64,000 nt of DNA. It comes from Bacteroidales bacterium (GTDB taxonomy: Bacteria > Bacteroidota > Bacteroidia > Bacteroidales > Muribaculaceae). Made by a program: the position numbers and the translations under genes. The notes under the pieces were generated by a model. The model saw nothing but the letters and a program-made list of their open reading frames with translations, had not been told where the DNA came from and ran no database searches. Within the stretch, counting starts at the first letter, position 1, and every line of letters starts with the position of its first letter. The stretch spans positions 32,888-96,887 of the forward strand of contig CAJTEX010000015.1 in assembly GCA_910575615.1 (NCBI GenBank), written 5' to 3'. Of this stretch, positions 45,794 to 60,059 are shown piece after piece.

Positions 45794-46978
45794 ATGGCTA
45801 AAGAGAAATTCGAAAGAACCAAACCGCATGTTAACATCGGTACCATCGGTCACGTTGACCACGGTAAAACTACTCTGACGGCTGCCATCACGACCGTTCT
45901 CGCTAAGAAGGGTCTCTCCGAGGTTAAGTCGTTCGATCAGATCGACAACGCTCCCGAGGAGAAAGAGCGTGGTATCACCATCAACACCGCTCACGTTGAG
46001 TACGAGACCGCTAACCGTCACTATGCTCACGTTGACTGCCCGGGTCACGCTGACTACGTGAAGAATATGGTTACCGGTGCTGCCCAGATGGACGGTGCTA
46101 TCATCGTGGTTGCCGCTACCGACGGTCCTATGCCCCAGACCCGCGAGCACATCCTTCTCGCCCGTCAGGTGAACGTGCCCCGTCTGGTTGTGTTCCTCAA
46201 CAAGTGCGACATGGTTGACGACGAGGAAATGCTCGAACTCGTTGAAATGGAAATGCGCGAACTCCTCTCAGCCTACGAATACGACGGCGACGAAACCCCC
46301 ATCATCCGCGGTTCCGCTCTCGGCGCTCTCAACGGTGAGCCCGAATGGGAAGCTAAGGTTGTTGAGCTGATGGACGCTGTTGACAACTGGATTCCCCTGC
46401 CTCCCCGCGACATCGACAAGCCCTTCCTGATGCCTGTTGAGGACGTGTTCTCGATCACCGGTCGTGGTACTGTTGCCACCGGTCGTATCGAAACCGGTAT
46501 CGTGAAGGTCGGCGACGAAGTTCAGATCATGGGTCTCGGCGCAGATATGAAGTCCACCGTAACCGGTGTCGAGATGTTCCGCAAGCTCCTCGATCAGGGT
46601 GAAGCTGGTGACAACGTTGGTCTCCTCCTCCGTGGTATCGACAAGAAGGACATCAAGCGCGGTATGGTTATCTGCCACCCCGGTGTCGTTAAGCCCCACT
46701 CGAAGTTCAAGGCTTCTGTCTACATCCTGAAGAAGGAAGAAGGTGGTCGTCACACTCCCTTCCACAACCACTACCGTCCCCAGTTCTACATCCGTACCCT
46801 CGACGTGACCGGTGAAATCACCCTCCCCGAAGGCGTAGAAATGGTAATGCCTGGTGACCACGTGGAAATCATCGTCGAGCTCATCACTCCGGTAGCTTGC
46901 GACCAGGGTCTCCGCTTCGCTATCCGCGAAGGTGGCCGCACCGTAGGTTCCGGTCAGATCACAGAAATCCTCGACTAA
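45794..46978 (+). CDS. tuf: Elongation factor Tu
   Basis: EF-Tu brings aminoacyl-tRNA to the ribosome. The 394-residue protein has GHVDHGKTT at about 19-27, [16 protein letters not shown] and the switch I region [14 protein letters not shown]. The codon usage is highly biased, as for abundant proteins. It follows a four-tRNA group by 266 bases and precedes tRNA-Trp, secE and nusG. The leader 45528-45793 contains TCCGGAAAGGC twice, and I see no gene in it. Confidence 0.98.
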   Translation: MAKEKFERTKPHVNIGTIGHVDHGKTTLTAAITTVLAKKGLSEVKSFDQIDNAPEEKERGITINTAHVEYETANRHYAHVDCPGHADYVKNMVTGAAQMDGAIIVVAATDGPMPQTREHILLARQVNVPRLVVFLNKCDMVDDEEMLELVEMEMRELLSAYEYDGDETPIIRGSALGALNGEPEWEAKVVELMDAVDNWIPLPPRDIDKPFLMPVEDVFSITGRGTVATGRIETGIVKVGDEVQIMGLGADMKSTVTGVEMFRKLLDQGEAGDNVGLLLRGIDKKDIKRGMVICHPGVVKPHSKFKASVYILKKEEGGRHTPFHNHYRPQFYIRTLDVTGEITLPEGVEMVMPGDHVEIIVELITPVACDQGLRFAIREGGRTVGSGQITEILD

Positions 46979-47017
46979 TCAACCGCCGGGTCTTATGACC
47001 CTCCGGAAGTCACCATA

Positions 47018-47068
47018 AAGTCAAAGGCGCGCACTTGAAGGCCCGCCGGAAAGCCACGCCTTTGACTT
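47018..47068 (+). other. Long hairpin between tuf and tRNA-Trp
   Basis: The 12 bases 47018-47029 are exactly complementary to 47057-47068 (core GTCAAAGGCG / CGCCTTTGAC). The hairpin ends four bases before the tRNA. It has no T run, so it is more likely a processing or stabilising structure than a terminator. Confidence 0.6.
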
Positions 47069-47072
47069 CAAT

Positions 47073-47145
47073 ACGGGTTTAGCTCAGTTGGTAGAGCACT
47101 GGTCTCCAAAACCAGGTGTCGGGAGTTCGAGTCTCTCAACCCGTG
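47073..47145 (+). tRNA. tRNA-Trp (anticodon CCA)
   Basis: The 73-nt tRNA has acceptor ACGGGTT/AACCCGT, anticodon stem CTGGT/ACCAG with loop CTCCAAA (anticodon CCA) and discriminator G. It lies between tuf and secE, its usual place in bacteria. Confidence 0.95.
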
Positions 47146-47159
47146 CTAAAAGATCTCAA

Positions 47160-47360
47160 ATGAAAAAATTGAAATTACTTACGAGCATAGAGGAGTCTTA
47201 CGACGAACTTCGTTATAAGACTTCTTGGCCTACTAAGACGCAGCTGATTAAGAGCGCTTGTATCGTGATGCTTGCTTCCGTTATTATCGCCCTGATAATA
47301 TTAGTCATGGATCAAGTGGTCGAGAATCTTATGCACCTCATCTACAGCCTTCATAAGTAA
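47160..47360 (+). CDS. secE: Preprotein translocase subunit SecE
   Basis: SecE is the clamp subunit of the SecYEG channel in the inner membrane. The 66-residue protein has the conserved amphipathic region YDELRYKTSWPTKTQLIKSA and a single membrane helix (about 38-58). This is the short, one-helix form of most bacteria. The start at 47160 (MKKLKLL) was chosen, because an earlier in-frame start lies inside tRNA-Trp. It is 20 bases before nusG. Confidence 0.93.
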   Translation: MKKLKLLTSIEESYDELRYKTSWPTKTQLIKSACIVMLASVIIALIILVMDQVVENLMHLIYSLHK

Positions 47361-47380
47361 TCCTTTTTAGTTTGGTCGAA

Positions 47381-47971
47381 ATGTCTGAAAAGAATACCGA
47401 AAAATCTGCAGTCGCAAGGACTTCGGCTCCCCGCAAGGCTTGGTACGTTCTGCGTGCCATCTCGGGGAAGGAAGCCAAGGTCAAGGAACTCCTTGACGGT
47501 GCCATCAAAAACACCGACCTTGGCAACCATGTCTTTCAGGTGCTGATTCCTACTGAGAAGGTTCTCACTGTCAAGAACGGGAAAAAGGTTGTCAAAGAAC
47601 GCAACCTTTACTCGGGATATGTCTTTGTGGAGGCCGAGCTTATCGGAGAAGTAGTCCACGAGCTGACCAACACCACCAACGTTATCGACTTCCTTAAGGG
47701 ACGCGGCAAGGATGCCAAGCCCGAACCGTTGCGCGAGAGCGAGGTGATGAGGATGCTCGGGACAGCCGACGAAATCAACGAGAACCTCGAGGAGGGCGTT
47801 AACGACTATATGGTCGGCGAGACCGTCAAGGTCAACTATGGCGCTTTCAACGGGTTCAACGGAAAGATTACCGAGGTGTTCCCCGACAAGAAAAAGCTCA
47901 AGGTAATGGTTCGCATCTTCGGACGCGAGACGCCGCTTGAGCTTGAGAACTCGCAGGTCGAGAGAGAGTAA
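47381..47971 (+). CDS. nusG: Transcription termination/antitermination factor NusG
   Basis: NusG binds RNA polymerase and couples it to the ribosome or Rho. The 196-residue protein has the NGN domain (KAWYVLRAISGKEAKVKEL, LYSGYVFVEAEL) and a C-terminal KOW domain (VGETVKVNYGAFNGFNGKI). The ATG at 47381 is preferred to a TTG nine bases earlier. It follows secE and precedes a long leader of rplK. Confidence 0.95.
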   Translation: MSEKNTEKSAVARTSAPRKAWYVLRAISGKEAKVKELLDGAIKNTDLGNHVFQVLIPTEKVLTVKNGKKVVKERNLYSGYVFVEAELIGEVVHELTNTTNVIDFLKGRGKDAKPEPLRESEVMRMLGTADEINENLEEGVNDYMVGETVKVNYGAFNGFNGKITEVFPDKKKLKVMVRIFGRETPLELENSQVERE

Positions 47972-48239
47972 TCTCAATCATTTTTCAAATAGTTCGCACG
48001 GATTCAGTCAATCCCAGTGTTTCCCCCGAGGGGATTCCATTAAGATGGCGCCGCGCGAAATGTTTGTGTGAAGAGTCCTGCTTTCCCCGAGGTTGAAGAC
48101 CCCCCCCAGTGGGTCTGATGTCAGAGGAAGGTTTTTGTAAGTATGGTGCTTTGCCGGAGGGTATCGAGAGTTGGTTACGCATCCCCAGGCCCGCTAACGG
48201 ATAGGCGCGTTTCGTTAAATAAATAAAGCTTTAATCACA
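47972..48239 (+). promoter_or_regulatory. Leader of the rplKAJL operon
   Basis: The 268 bases hold no gene. They include short hairpins such as CCCC-GA-GGGG near 48024 and a C-rich run (48099-48112), and end in an AT-rich stretch before rplK. In many bacteria L1 binds the rplK leader to control this operon. Whether an L1 site is present cannot be decided by eye. Confidence 0.4.
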
Positions 48240-48683
48240 ATGGCAAAAGAAATTGCTGGACAGATCAAATTGCAGATCAAAGGTGGTGCTGCCAATCCCT
48301 CGCCCCCAGTAGGTCCTGCCCTGGGTTCCAAGGGTATCAACATCATGGAGTTTTGCAAGCAATTCAATGCCCGCACCCAGGATAAGGCCGGTAAGGTTCT
48401 GCCTGTAGTAATCACTTACTACACCGACAAGAGCTTCGACTTTATCGTGAAGACTCCCCCCGTGGCTATCCAGCTGCTCGAGGCTTCGAAGGTAAAGAAA
48501 GGCTCGGCTCAGCCCAACCGTAACAAGGTGGCCGAGGTGACCTGGGATCAGGTAAAGGAAATCGCTACCGACAAAATGCCCGATTTGAACTGTTTTACCG
48601 TTGACTCGGCCATGAAGATGGTTGCCGGTACTGCCAGGAGCATGGGTATCACCGTAAAGGGTGCTTTCCCCGAAAACAACTAA
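48240..48683 (+). CDS. rplK: 50S ribosomal protein L11
   Basis: L11 binds the GTPase-associated region of 23S rRNA. The 147-residue protein shows the family start [20 protein letters not shown], then [19 protein letters not shown], and a C-terminal RNA-binding domain ([20 protein letters not shown]). It is first in the rplKAJL operon. The length is normal. Confidence 0.97.
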   Translation: MAKEIAGQIKLQIKGGAANPSPPVGPALGSKGINIMEFCKQFNARTQDKAGKVLPVVITYYTDKSFDFIVKTPPVAIQLLEASKVKKGSAQPNRNKVAEVTWDQVKEIATDKMPDLNCFTVDSAMKMVAGTARSMGITVKGAFPENN

Positions 48684-48698
48684 TAAACTTCAATTGAC

Positions 48699-49394
48699 AT
48701 GGGAAAACTTACTAAGAATCAGAAGTTAGCTTTATCGAAGATTGAAGCCGGGAAGGCCTACTCGCTCGCTGAGGCCGCAGTAAAGGTAAAAGAAACCAAC
48801 TACGCCAAGTTCGACGCTTCGTTCGACATCGATGTGCGTCTGGGTGTTGACCCCCGCAAGGCCAACCAGATGGTGCGTGGTGTTGTGACACTTCCCCACG
48901 GAACAGGCAAGCAGGTTCGCGTGCTCGTGCTCTGTACTCCCGACCAGGAGAGCGCAGCCAAGGCTGCGGGAGCTGACTACGTCGGCCTCGATGAATACAT
49001 TGAGAAAATCAAAGGTGGTTGGACCGACATTGATGTCATCATCACCCAGCCCGCTATTATGGGTAAGATAGGTGCCCTCGGCCGTGTACTCGGTCCCCGT
49101 GGCCTTATGCCCAACCCCAAGAGCGGCACTGTGACTCCCGACGTGGCCAAGGCCGTGGAGGAGGTCAAGAAAGGTAAGATTGACTTCAAGGTTGACAAGA
49201 ACGGTATCGTCCACACATCGATCGGCAAGGTGTCCTTTACCCCCGAGCAGATGAAGGCCAATGCCAAGGAGTTCATCAACACCCTGATCAAGCTCAAGCC
49301 TGCGACCGCAAAGGGAACTTACATCAAGAGTATCTACGTTTCGAGCACAATGGGCCCCGGCATCAAAGTCGACTCTAAAACCATTGACGACTAA
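48699..49394 (+). CDS. rplA: 50S ribosomal protein L1
   Basis: L1 forms the mobile stalk at the E site and usually represses its own operon. The 231-residue protein has [20 protein letters not shown] near 38-57 and the L1 signature [19 protein letters not shown]. It follows rplK by 15 bases. Confidence 0.97.
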   Translation: MGKLTKNQKLALSKIEAGKAYSLAEAAVKVKETNYAKFDASFDIDVRLGVDPRKANQMVRGVVTLPHGTGKQVRVLVLCTPDQESAAKAAGADYVGLDEYIEKIKGGWTDIDVIITQPAIMGKIGALGRVLGPRGLMPNPKSGTVTPDVAKAVEEVKKGKIDFKVDKNGIVHTSIGKVSFTPEQMKANAKEFINTLIKLKPATAKGTYIKSIYVSSTMGPGIKVDSKTIDD

Positions 49395-49413
49395 TCTCTA
49401 AAAGACTACGACA

Positions 49414-49938
49414 ATGAAAAAAGAAGAGAAAGGACTCATCATATCGAAAATCGCAGAAACCATCAAGGAATACGGCTGCTTCTACCTGGTAGAGACCGCC
49501 GGACTCGATGCCGAGAAGACCTCCGCGCTTCGTCGCGAGTGCTTCAAGAACGACATCAAGCTGATGGTTGTCAAGAATACTCTGCTCCACAAGGCCCTGG
49601 AGACCCTCGATGGCAACTATGAGGAGCTTTATCCCGCCCTCAAGGGCGCAAGCTCGCTGATGTGTGCCAATGTCGGCAACGCTCCTGCCAAGCTCCTCAA
49701 GAGCTTCCGCAAGAAAGACGACGTTCTCCCCCGCCTGAAAGCCGCTTATGTTGAAGAGACAATCTATGTTGGTGAAGACCAGCTTGAGACCCTTGCCAAT
49801 ATCAAGAGCAAGAACGAGCTCATCGCCGACGTTGTGGCTCTGCTTCAGTCGCCTGCCAAGAATGTCATTTCCGCCCTTCAGTCTGGTGGAAATACCATCC
49901 ACGGCATCCTCGAAACCCTCTCCAAGAAGGAAGCCTAA
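49414..49938 (+). CDS. rplJ: 50S ribosomal protein L10
   Basis: L10 is the base of the L7/L12 stalk. The 174-residue protein has the N-terminal rRNA-binding domain (FYLVETAGLDAEKTSALRRE, KLMVVKNTLLHKAL) and a C-terminal helix that binds L12. It follows rplA by 19 bases. Bacteroidetes L10 sequences are divergent, and this one is typical. Confidence 0.96.
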   Translation: MKKEEKGLIISKIAETIKEYGCFYLVETAGLDAEKTSALRRECFKNDIKLMVVKNTLLHKALETLDGNYEELYPALKGASSLMCANVGNAPAKLLKSFRKKDDVLPRLKAAYVEETIYVGEDQLETLANIKSKNELIADVVALLQSPAKNVISALQSGGNTIHGILETLSKKEA

Positions 49939-49998
49939 AAGCGCCTTCGCCAACAATCACATTCAACAAAACGCAAACACTCAAAAAACAATACTACA

Positions 49999-50373
49999 AT
50001 GGCAGATATCAAAGCTCTTGCAGAAGAATTAGTTAACCTCACCGTAAAGGAAGTAAACGAACTCGCTACCGTCCTCAAGGAGGAATATGGCATCGAACCC
50101 GCAGCTGCTGCCGTAGCTGTTGCCGCTGGTCCCGCAGCCGGTGCTCCCGCTGCTGAGGAGAAGACCAACTTCGACGTTGTCCTCAAGTCGGCCGGTGCTG
50201 CCAAGCTTCAGGTTGTTAAGCTCGTTAAGGAGCTGACCGGTCTGGGCCTCAAGGAAGCCAAGGAAATCGTTGACGGCGCACCCAGCGTTGTCAAGGAAGG
50301 TCTTCCCAAGGCTGACGCCGAGAACCTCAAGAAGTCTCTCGAAGAGGCTGGCGCTGAAGTAGAGCTGAAATAA
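49999..50373 (+). CDS. rplL: 50S ribosomal protein L7/L12
   Basis: L12 is the multi-copy stalk protein that recruits translation factors. The 124-residue protein has an N-terminal dimer domain, an alanine-rich hinge (about 35-54) and the C-terminal domain with [19 protein letters not shown]. It follows rplJ by 60 bases and is followed by a strong hairpin terminator before rpoB. Confidence 0.97.
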   Translation: MADIKALAEELVNLTVKEVNELATVLKEEYGIEPAAAAVAVAAGPAAGAPAAEEKTNFDVVLKSAGAAKLQVVKLVKELTGLGLKEAKEIVDGAPSVVKEGLPKADAENLKKSLEEAGAEVELK

Positions 50374-50401
50374 TACTTCGCCTGACCCCTCAGGCTGTTT
50401 T

Positions 50402-50440
50402 GGTTAAGTGTCTGCCGCAGGGCAGACGCTTAACCTTTTT
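50402..50440 (+). terminator. Terminator/attenuator between rplL and rpoB
   Basis: GGTTAAG-T-GTCTGCC pairs with GGCAGAC-G-CTTAACC around a four-base loop, followed by TTTTT. It is strong, so rpoBC needs either read-through or its own promoter in 50441-50678. That stretch has no gene and no exact TAnnTTTG on the plus strand. Confidence 0.85.
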
Positions 50441-50678
50441 GTGTAAGAGGGGAATCGGTATTAACTAAATTTATCTTTAATTTGACATATTTATGCTTAT
50501 TTAAGATTATTTAGTACTGCCCGCGGCTCGTGGTTTATGTTGCGCGATTTTTATTTGGTTGATAATCAGTCGTGTGACGTGTGTCTGACGAGTAGGAGCC
50601 TCGTGGTTGATGCCGGTAGCGTGAGCATCCCCTCTTGCATATAAAATATCATTTCGAGTTCCCTTAACAATATCATAG

Positions 50679-53600
50679 ATGTCATCCCAAGCAAACACCG
50701 CAAAACCCCGCGTAAATTTTGCCTCGGTAAAGAATCCGCTTCCTTACCCTGATTTCCTCGAGGTTCAGCTCAAGTCGTTCCAGGACTTCCTGCAACTCGA
50801 CACCCCTCCCGAAAAAAGGAACAACGAGGGACTCTACAAGGTGTTCTCCGAGAATTTCCCCATCGCGGACACCCGTAACAACTTCGTACTCGAATTCCTC
50901 GACTATTACATCGACCCGCCCCGTTACACCATCGAGGAGTGTCTGGAGCGCGGCCTCACATACAGCGTGCCCCTCAAGGCAAAGCTGAAACTCTACTGTA
51001 CCGATCCCGACCACGAGGATTTCGCGACGGTAATCCAGGATGTTTATCTCGGCCCGATTCCTTACATGACCGAGAAGGGCACATTTGTGATCAATGGCGC
51101 GGAACGCGTCGTTGTGTCGCAGCTCCACCGTTCGCCCGGCGTGTTCTTCGGACAGAGCACCCACTCAAACGGCACGAAGCTCTATTCGGCCCGTATCATC
51201 CCCTTCCGCGGCTCTTGGATTGAGTTTGCCACTGACATCAACAATGTCATGTATGCCTACATCGACCGCAAGAAGAAGCTCCCCGTGACCACTCTTCTGC
51301 GTGCCATCGGCCTTGAGACCGACAAGGACATCATCGACATCTTCGACCTGGCCGAGGAGGTCAGGGTCAACAAGACCAACCTGAAGAAGGCCCTCGGCCG
51401 CAAGCTTGCTGCCCGTGTGCTCCGCACCTGGGTGGAGGATTTCGTAGACGAGGACACCGGCGAAATGGTCTCCATCGAGCGCAACGAGGTGGTCATCGAC
51501 CGCGAGAAGGAACTCGACGAGGATGGCATCGACCTGATTCTCGAGTCGGGCGTTGACACCATCCTGCTCCACAAGGAGGAGGCCAACTCGTCTGACTACG
51601 CCATCATCTTCAACACCCTCCAGAAGGACACCACCAACTCCGAAAAGGAGGCTATCCAATATATCTACAGGCAGCTGCGCAATGCCGAGCCGCCAGATGA
51701 CGCGTCGGCGCGCGAGGTCATCACCAACCTCTTCTTCTCGGAGAAGCGTTACGACCTCGGCGAAGTGGGCCGTTACCGTATCAACAAGAAGCTCTCGCTT
51801 GACACCCCGATGGATGTCAAGGTGCTTACCAAGGAGGACATCATCGAGATTATCAAGTATCTCATCGAGCTTATCAACTCCAAGACCGATGTCGACGACA
51901 TCGACCACCTGAGCAACCGCCGCGTGCGCACGGTGGGCGAGCAGCTTTACAACCAGTTCGGTGTCGGCCTGGCCCGTATGTCCCGCACCATCCGCGAGCG
52001 TATGAATGTGCGCGACAACGAGGTGTTCACCCCCATCGACCTGATCAACGCCAAGACCATCTCGTCGGTGATCAACACATACTTCGGCACAAACGCGCTG
52101 TCGCAGTTCATGGACCAGACCAATCCTCTGGCCGAAATCACCCACAAGCGCCGTCTGTCGGCCCTCGGCCCCGGCGGTCTGTCGCGTGAGCGCGCCGGCT
52201 TCGAGGTGCGAGACGTTCACTACACCCATTATGGCCGTCTCTGTCCCATCGAGACCCCTGAAGGTCCCAACATCGGTCTTATCTCGTCGCTCTGCGTGTA
52301 CGCTAAAATCAACGACCTCGGTTTCATCGAGACCCCCTACCGCAAGGTGGAGAATGGTGTGGTCGACCTCGAGAACGACGATGTGACATACCTGACCGCA
52401 GAGATGGAGGAGGGCAAGATGATTGCTCAGGGCAACGCCCCCGTCAACAATGACGGCTCTTTCATCAATCCCAAGGTCAAGGCCCGCCAGGATGCTGACT
52501 TCCCTATCGTCCCGGGCAACGAAATCGAGCTGATGGATGTTTCTCCCCAGCAGATTGCCTCAATCGCTGCTTCGCTCATCCCCTTCCTGGAGCACGACGA
52601 CGCGAACCGCGCGCTGATGGGTTCAAACATGATGCGCCAGGCAGTGCCCCTGATGCGCTCCGAAGCCCCCATCGTCGGCACCGGCATCGAGGGACAGCTT
52701 GTCCGCGACTCCCGTACCCAGATCATGGCCGAGGGTGACGGTGTCATCGAGTTTGTCGACGCCACCAAGATCCGCATCCGCTACGACCGCACCGAGGAGG
52801 AGGAATTCGTATCCTTCGAGGACGCTGTCAAGGAATACAACATACCCAAGTGGCGCAAGACCAACCAGTCGACCACCATCGACCTGCGTCCCATCTGCTC
52901 CCGTGGCCAGCGTGTCACCCGTGGCGACATCCTCACCGAGGGCTACGCCACCGAGAACGGCGAGCTCGCCCTTGGCCGCAACCTCAAGGTGGCCTTCATG
53001 CCCTGGAAGGGTTACAACTATGAGGACGCCATCGTGCTCAACGAGCGAATGGTCAAGGAAGACATCCTTACTTCGGTCCATGTCGATGAGTACTCCCTCG
53101 AGGTGCGCGAGACCAAGCGCGGTATGGAGGAACTCACCTCCGACATCCCCAACGTCTCGGAAGACGCTACCAAAGACCTTGACGAACGTGGTATCATCCG
53201 CCTGGGCGCGCATGTCGTCCCCGGCGACATCATGATCGGTAAGATCACCCCCAAGGGTGAGTCAGACCCGACTCCTGAGGAGAAGCTGCTCCGCGCCATC
53301 TTCGGCGACAAGGCCGGCGATGTCAAGGACGCCTCGCTGAAGGCCTCCCCCTCGCTCAAGGGTGTGGTGATCGGCACCAACCTCTTCTCACGCGCCAACA
53401 AGACCGGCCGCCGCAACAAGGCCACACAGGCCCTGCTGCCCAAGCTCGACGAGGAATACGAGGAACGTCTCAACAGCCTCAAAGACCTCCTGGTCAACAA
53501 GCTGATGGTGCTTACCGAAGGCAAGACCTCTGCCGGGGTGAAGGATTTCCTCGGCACGGACATCATACCCAAGGGCTCAAACTTCGTGCCCTCAGTGCTG

Positions 53601-54500
53601 AAAGGCATCGACTACGACACCATCAACCTGTCGAAGTGGACAACCGACGCACACAAGAACGACCTCATCCGTCAGACCATCGTCAACTACCTCCGCAAGT
53701 CGAAGGAAATCGACGCAGAGCTGCGCCGCAAGAAGTTTGACATCTCCATCGGTGACGAGCTGCCCTCCGGCATCATCCAGATAGCCAAGGTCTACATCGC
53801 CAAGAAGCGCAAGATCGGTGTCGGCGACAAGATGGCCGGCCGCCACGGTAACAAGGGTATCGTGTCGCGCGTCGTGCGCCAGGAAGACATGCCTTTCCTC
53901 GCCGACGGTACTCCGGTCGACATCTGCCTCAACCCGCTTGGTGTGCCCTCGCGTATGAACCTCGGACAGATTTTCGAGACCGTACTCGGATGGGCCGGCC
54001 GCGAGCTGGGCGAGAAGTTCGCCACCCCGATTTTCGACGGTGCGACGATGGAAGACCTCAACGAATGGACCGACAAGGCAGGCATTCCCCGTTATGGAAA
54101 GACCTACCTCTACGACGGCGGCACCGGCGAGCGTTTCGACCAGCCCGCCACCGTGGGTGTGATCTATATGCTCAAACTCGGCCATATGGTCGAGGACAAG
54201 ATGCATGCCCGCTCGATCGGCCCGTACTCGCTGATTACCCAGCAGCCTCTCGGAGGTAAGGCGCAGTTTGGTGGACAGCGCTTCGGAGAGATGGAAGTCT
54301 GGGCGCTCGAAGCATTCGGCGCCTCCCACATCCTCCAGGAGATCCTGACCATCAAGTCTGACGACGTGACCGGCCGCTCCAAGGCTTACGAGGCAATCGT
54401 CAAGGGTGAGCCGATGCCTACCCCCGGCATCCCCGAGTCGCTCAACGTGCTCCTCCACGAGCTCCAGGGCCTCGGTCTGAGCATCAACCTCGAGCAATAA
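50679..54500 (+). CDS. rpoB: DNA-directed RNA polymerase beta subunit
   Basis: RpoB forms one jaw and part of the active centre of RNA polymerase. The 1273-residue length is that of Bacteroidetes. The rifampicin-binding region (about residues 470-520) reads [20 protein letters not shown] then [16 protein letters not shown], with no obvious resistance change. The C terminus has [20 protein letters not shown]. Asparagine and serine at the start (MSSQANTAK) are unremarkable. It is followed by rpoC after 98 bases. Confidence 0.98.
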   Translation: MSSQANTAKPRVNFASVKNPLPYPDFLEVQLKSFQDFLQLDTPPEKRNNEGLYKVFSENFPIADTRNNFVLEFLDYYIDPPRYTIEECLERGLTYSVPLKAKLKLYCTDPDHEDFATVIQDVYLGPIPYMTEKGTFVINGAERVVVSQLHRSPGVFFGQSTHSNGTKLYSARIIPFRGSWIEFATDINNVMYAYIDRKKKLPVTTLLRAIGLETDKDIIDIFDLAEEVRVNKTNLKKALGRKLAARVLRTWVEDFVDEDTGEMVSIERNEVVIDREKELDEDGIDLILESGVDTILLHKEEANSSDYAIIFNTLQKDTTNSEKEAIQYIYRQLRNAEPPDDASAREVITNLFFSEKRYDLGEVGRYRINKKLSLDTPMDVKVLTKEDIIEIIKYLIELINSKTDVDDIDHLSNRRVRTVGEQLYNQFGVGLARMSRTIRERMNVRDNEVFTPIDLINAKTISSVINTYFGTNALSQFMDQTNPLAEITHKRRLSALGPGGLSRERAGFEVRDVHYTHYGRLCPIETPEGPNIGLISSLCVYAKINDLGFIETPYRKVENGVVDLENDDVTYLTAEMEEGKMIAQGNAPVNNDGSFINPKVKARQDADFPIVPGNEIELMDVSPQQIASIAASLIPFLEHDDANRALMGSNMMRQAVPLMRSEAPIVGTGIEGQLVRDSRTQIMAEGDGVIEFVDATKIRIRYDRTEEEEFVSFEDAVKEYNIPKWRKTNQSTTIDLRPICSRGQRVTRGDILTEGYATENGELALGRNLKVAFMPWKGYNYEDAIVLNERMVKEDILTSVHVDEYSLEVRETKRGMEELTSDIPNVSEDATKDLDERGIIRLGAHVVPGDIMIGKITPKGESDPTPEEKLLRAIFGDKAGDVKDASLKASPSLKGVVIGTNLFSRANKTGRRNKATQALLPKLDEEYEERLNSLKDLLVNKLMVLTEGKTSAGVKDFLGTDIIPKGSNFVPSVLKGIDYDTINLSKWTTDAHKNDLIRQTIVNYLRKSKEIDAELRRKKFDISIGDELPSGIIQIAKVYIAKKRKIGVGDKMAGRHGNKGIVSRVVRQEDMPFLADGTPVDICLNPLGVPSRMNLGQIFETVLGWAGRELGEKFATPIFDGATMEDLNEWTDKAGIPRYGKTYLYDGGTGERFDQPATVGVIYMLKLGHMVEDKMHARSIGPYSLITQQPLGGKAQFGGQRFGEMEVWALEAFGASHILQEILTIKSDDVTGRSKAYEAIVKGEPMPTPGIPESLNVLLHELQGLGLSINLEQ

Positions 54501-54598
54501 TCCGCCTATTTTTCCGTTATATATGTCCCCGGAGCGCAAGCCGGGGACATAGACGGGGAAAACAGATATTTTTTCAGCTAAAAACACCAACAACATAT

Positions 54599-58912
<4,314 letters not shown>

Positions 58913-58934
58913 CAGCCGCGTTAATAGATAATCC

Positions 58935-58976
58935 AGCCGGCTGGCCCACCGCAGGGTCAGCCGGCTGTTTCTTTTT
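58935..58976 (+). terminator. Terminator of rpoBC
   Basis: AGCCGGCTG-G-CCC pairs with GGG-T-CAGCCGGCT around a short loop, followed by GTTTCTTTTT. Confidence 0.9.
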
Positions 58977-59021
58977 CCTGACAGGCCGGCTCACGGCAGC
59001 CTGCCTGTCAGGAAAAATTCA

Positions 59022-59029
59022 TAACTTTG
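59022..59029 (+). promoter_or_regulatory. -7 element for the Nim-like gene
   Basis: TAACTTTG lies 49 bases before the start codon; no -33 TTTG at the right place. Confidence 0.6.
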
Positions 59030-59077
59030 CTTGTCAAAGGAATCTGATTTTTAACCACAGGAATCATAGAAAGGAAA

Positions 59078-59593
59078 ATGAGACGATTCAGGCAGCAGCT
59101 GCCTGACGGGGAGTCGGAGAGGATACTGCGCGAGGGCAGGTATGCCGTCATGGCCGTGGCCGGGGATGAAGAATATACCTATGCCGTGCCCGTCAACTAT
59201 GTGTTGTCGGGGCGGTCGGCCTATCTGCATTCGGCATCGCGGGGGCATAAGATTGATTCCCTGCTCCGTAATCCGAAATGCTCGATGTGTGTTGTCGACA
59301 AGGATGATGTCATTCCCGAGGAGTTCACCTCTTATTTCCGTAGCGTCATCGTGTTCGGGAAGGCACATCTCGTTGAGTCGGCAGAAGAGCGGCGTGAGGC
59401 ATTGAGACTGCTTTGCGGGAAATACAGCCCCGGCATAGACCCCGAAAGGGAAATCGGCAAATTCCTGAAGACCGTCTGTGTGGTCAGAATAGACATCGAG
59501 CTTATGACCGGCAAAGAGGCCATCGAGCTGACCCGGACACGCGCCGGACGGCCAGGCAGTGAGCCAGCTGTGGAACCAACTGCTGATTTATGA
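59078..59593 (+). CDS. Pyridoxamine 5'-phosphate oxidase-fold flavoprotein (Nim-like)
   Basis: The 171-residue protein has the split-barrel FMN-binding fold of the pyridoxamine oxidase superfamily. Recognisable parts are MAVAGDEEYTYAVPVNYVLS, GHKIDSLLRNPKCSMCVVD and FRSVIVFGKAHLV. This is the same family order as NimA-type nitroimidazole reductases of Bacteroides and their non-resistance homologues. Reduction of nitro compounds is possible, but most chromosomal members have unknown substrates. It has its own promoter and no partner gene. Confidence 0.82.
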   Translation: MRRFRQQLPDGESERILREGRYAVMAVAGDEEYTYAVPVNYVLSGRSAYLHSASRGHKIDSLLRNPKCSMCVVDKDDVIPEEFTSYFRSVIVFGKAHLVESAEERREALRLLCGKYSPGIDPEREIGKFLKTVCVVRIDIELMTGKEAIELTRTRAGRPGSEPAVEPTADL

Positions 59594-59617
59594 TGTTTTT
59601 ATAAAATCAAGGCTGTT

Positions 59618-59649
59618 TTTGGCAGATATGTGAAAAAGTTGTAAATTTG
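59618..59649 (+). promoter_or_regulatory. Consensus promoter of the 59652 structured RNA
   Basis: TTTG (59618-59621), 20 bp, TAAATTTG (59642-59649). Predicted start at about 59652. Confidence 0.8.
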
Positions 59650-59651
59650 CA

Positions 59652-59961
59652 GAGTCGGTTAGCCCAGAGGGGCAGACCGGTTACATATGTAAAGAACGTT
59701 TCATGACGTTTGTCTTCTATCCTTAAAATTCTCGCAAAATTTTCAAGACAGAGAAGATGAAGCAACGAAACTGTTCGCGCTGATTGTGGAAATCCGATTT
59801 CCGGTAGCGCAGTCTGCCCCTTCCGGGGGACAGTCCGCGCCATACGGAACATATTCCATATCCAAGGCGTGGGCTGACTGACGTTGCTTATCCTCTGTCG
59901 ATGGCAATGCGAGAAGCCTTAAGGATGGGATAAGCAAAGTGATGCAGATCCCGCCTTTTTT
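59652..59961 (+). ncRNA. Highly structured RNA of about 310 nt, unidentified
   Basis: The transcript from the consensus promoter to the T run at about 59955-59960 contains no credible ORF but many exact helices. Stem A: 59654-59666 with 59870-59882 (13 pairs). Stem B: 59669-59677 with 59812-59820 (nine). Hairpin D: 59777-59781 with 59806-59810, and GGAAAT/ATTTCC inside. Hairpin F: 59712-59716 with 59745-59749, and AAAATT/AATTTT inside. Hairpin E: 59884-59893 with 59928-59937 (ten). Stem A closes a multi-branched domain. I see no RNase P, SRP, tmRNA or 6S hallmark, so the family is left open. A Bacteroidales-1/6S-like RNA remains possible. Confidence 0.65.
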
Positions 59962-60059
59962 ATATGTGTAAGCCAGAGATTCAAGCCTTTTTCATCAGGC
60001 GGTGAGGGATCGGCCGCCACCAACAGTTGCCCCCGACACGAACACAGGGTGAACCAATC

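Noticed and set aside
59652..59961. RNase P RNA, tmRNA, SRP RNA or 6S RNA
   Set aside because: I could not find the RNase P core (GAGGAAAGTCC and ACAGAAA), a tmRNA tag frame, the SRP GNAR loop or a single long irregular hairpin as in 6S. The identity is therefore left open rather than assigned.
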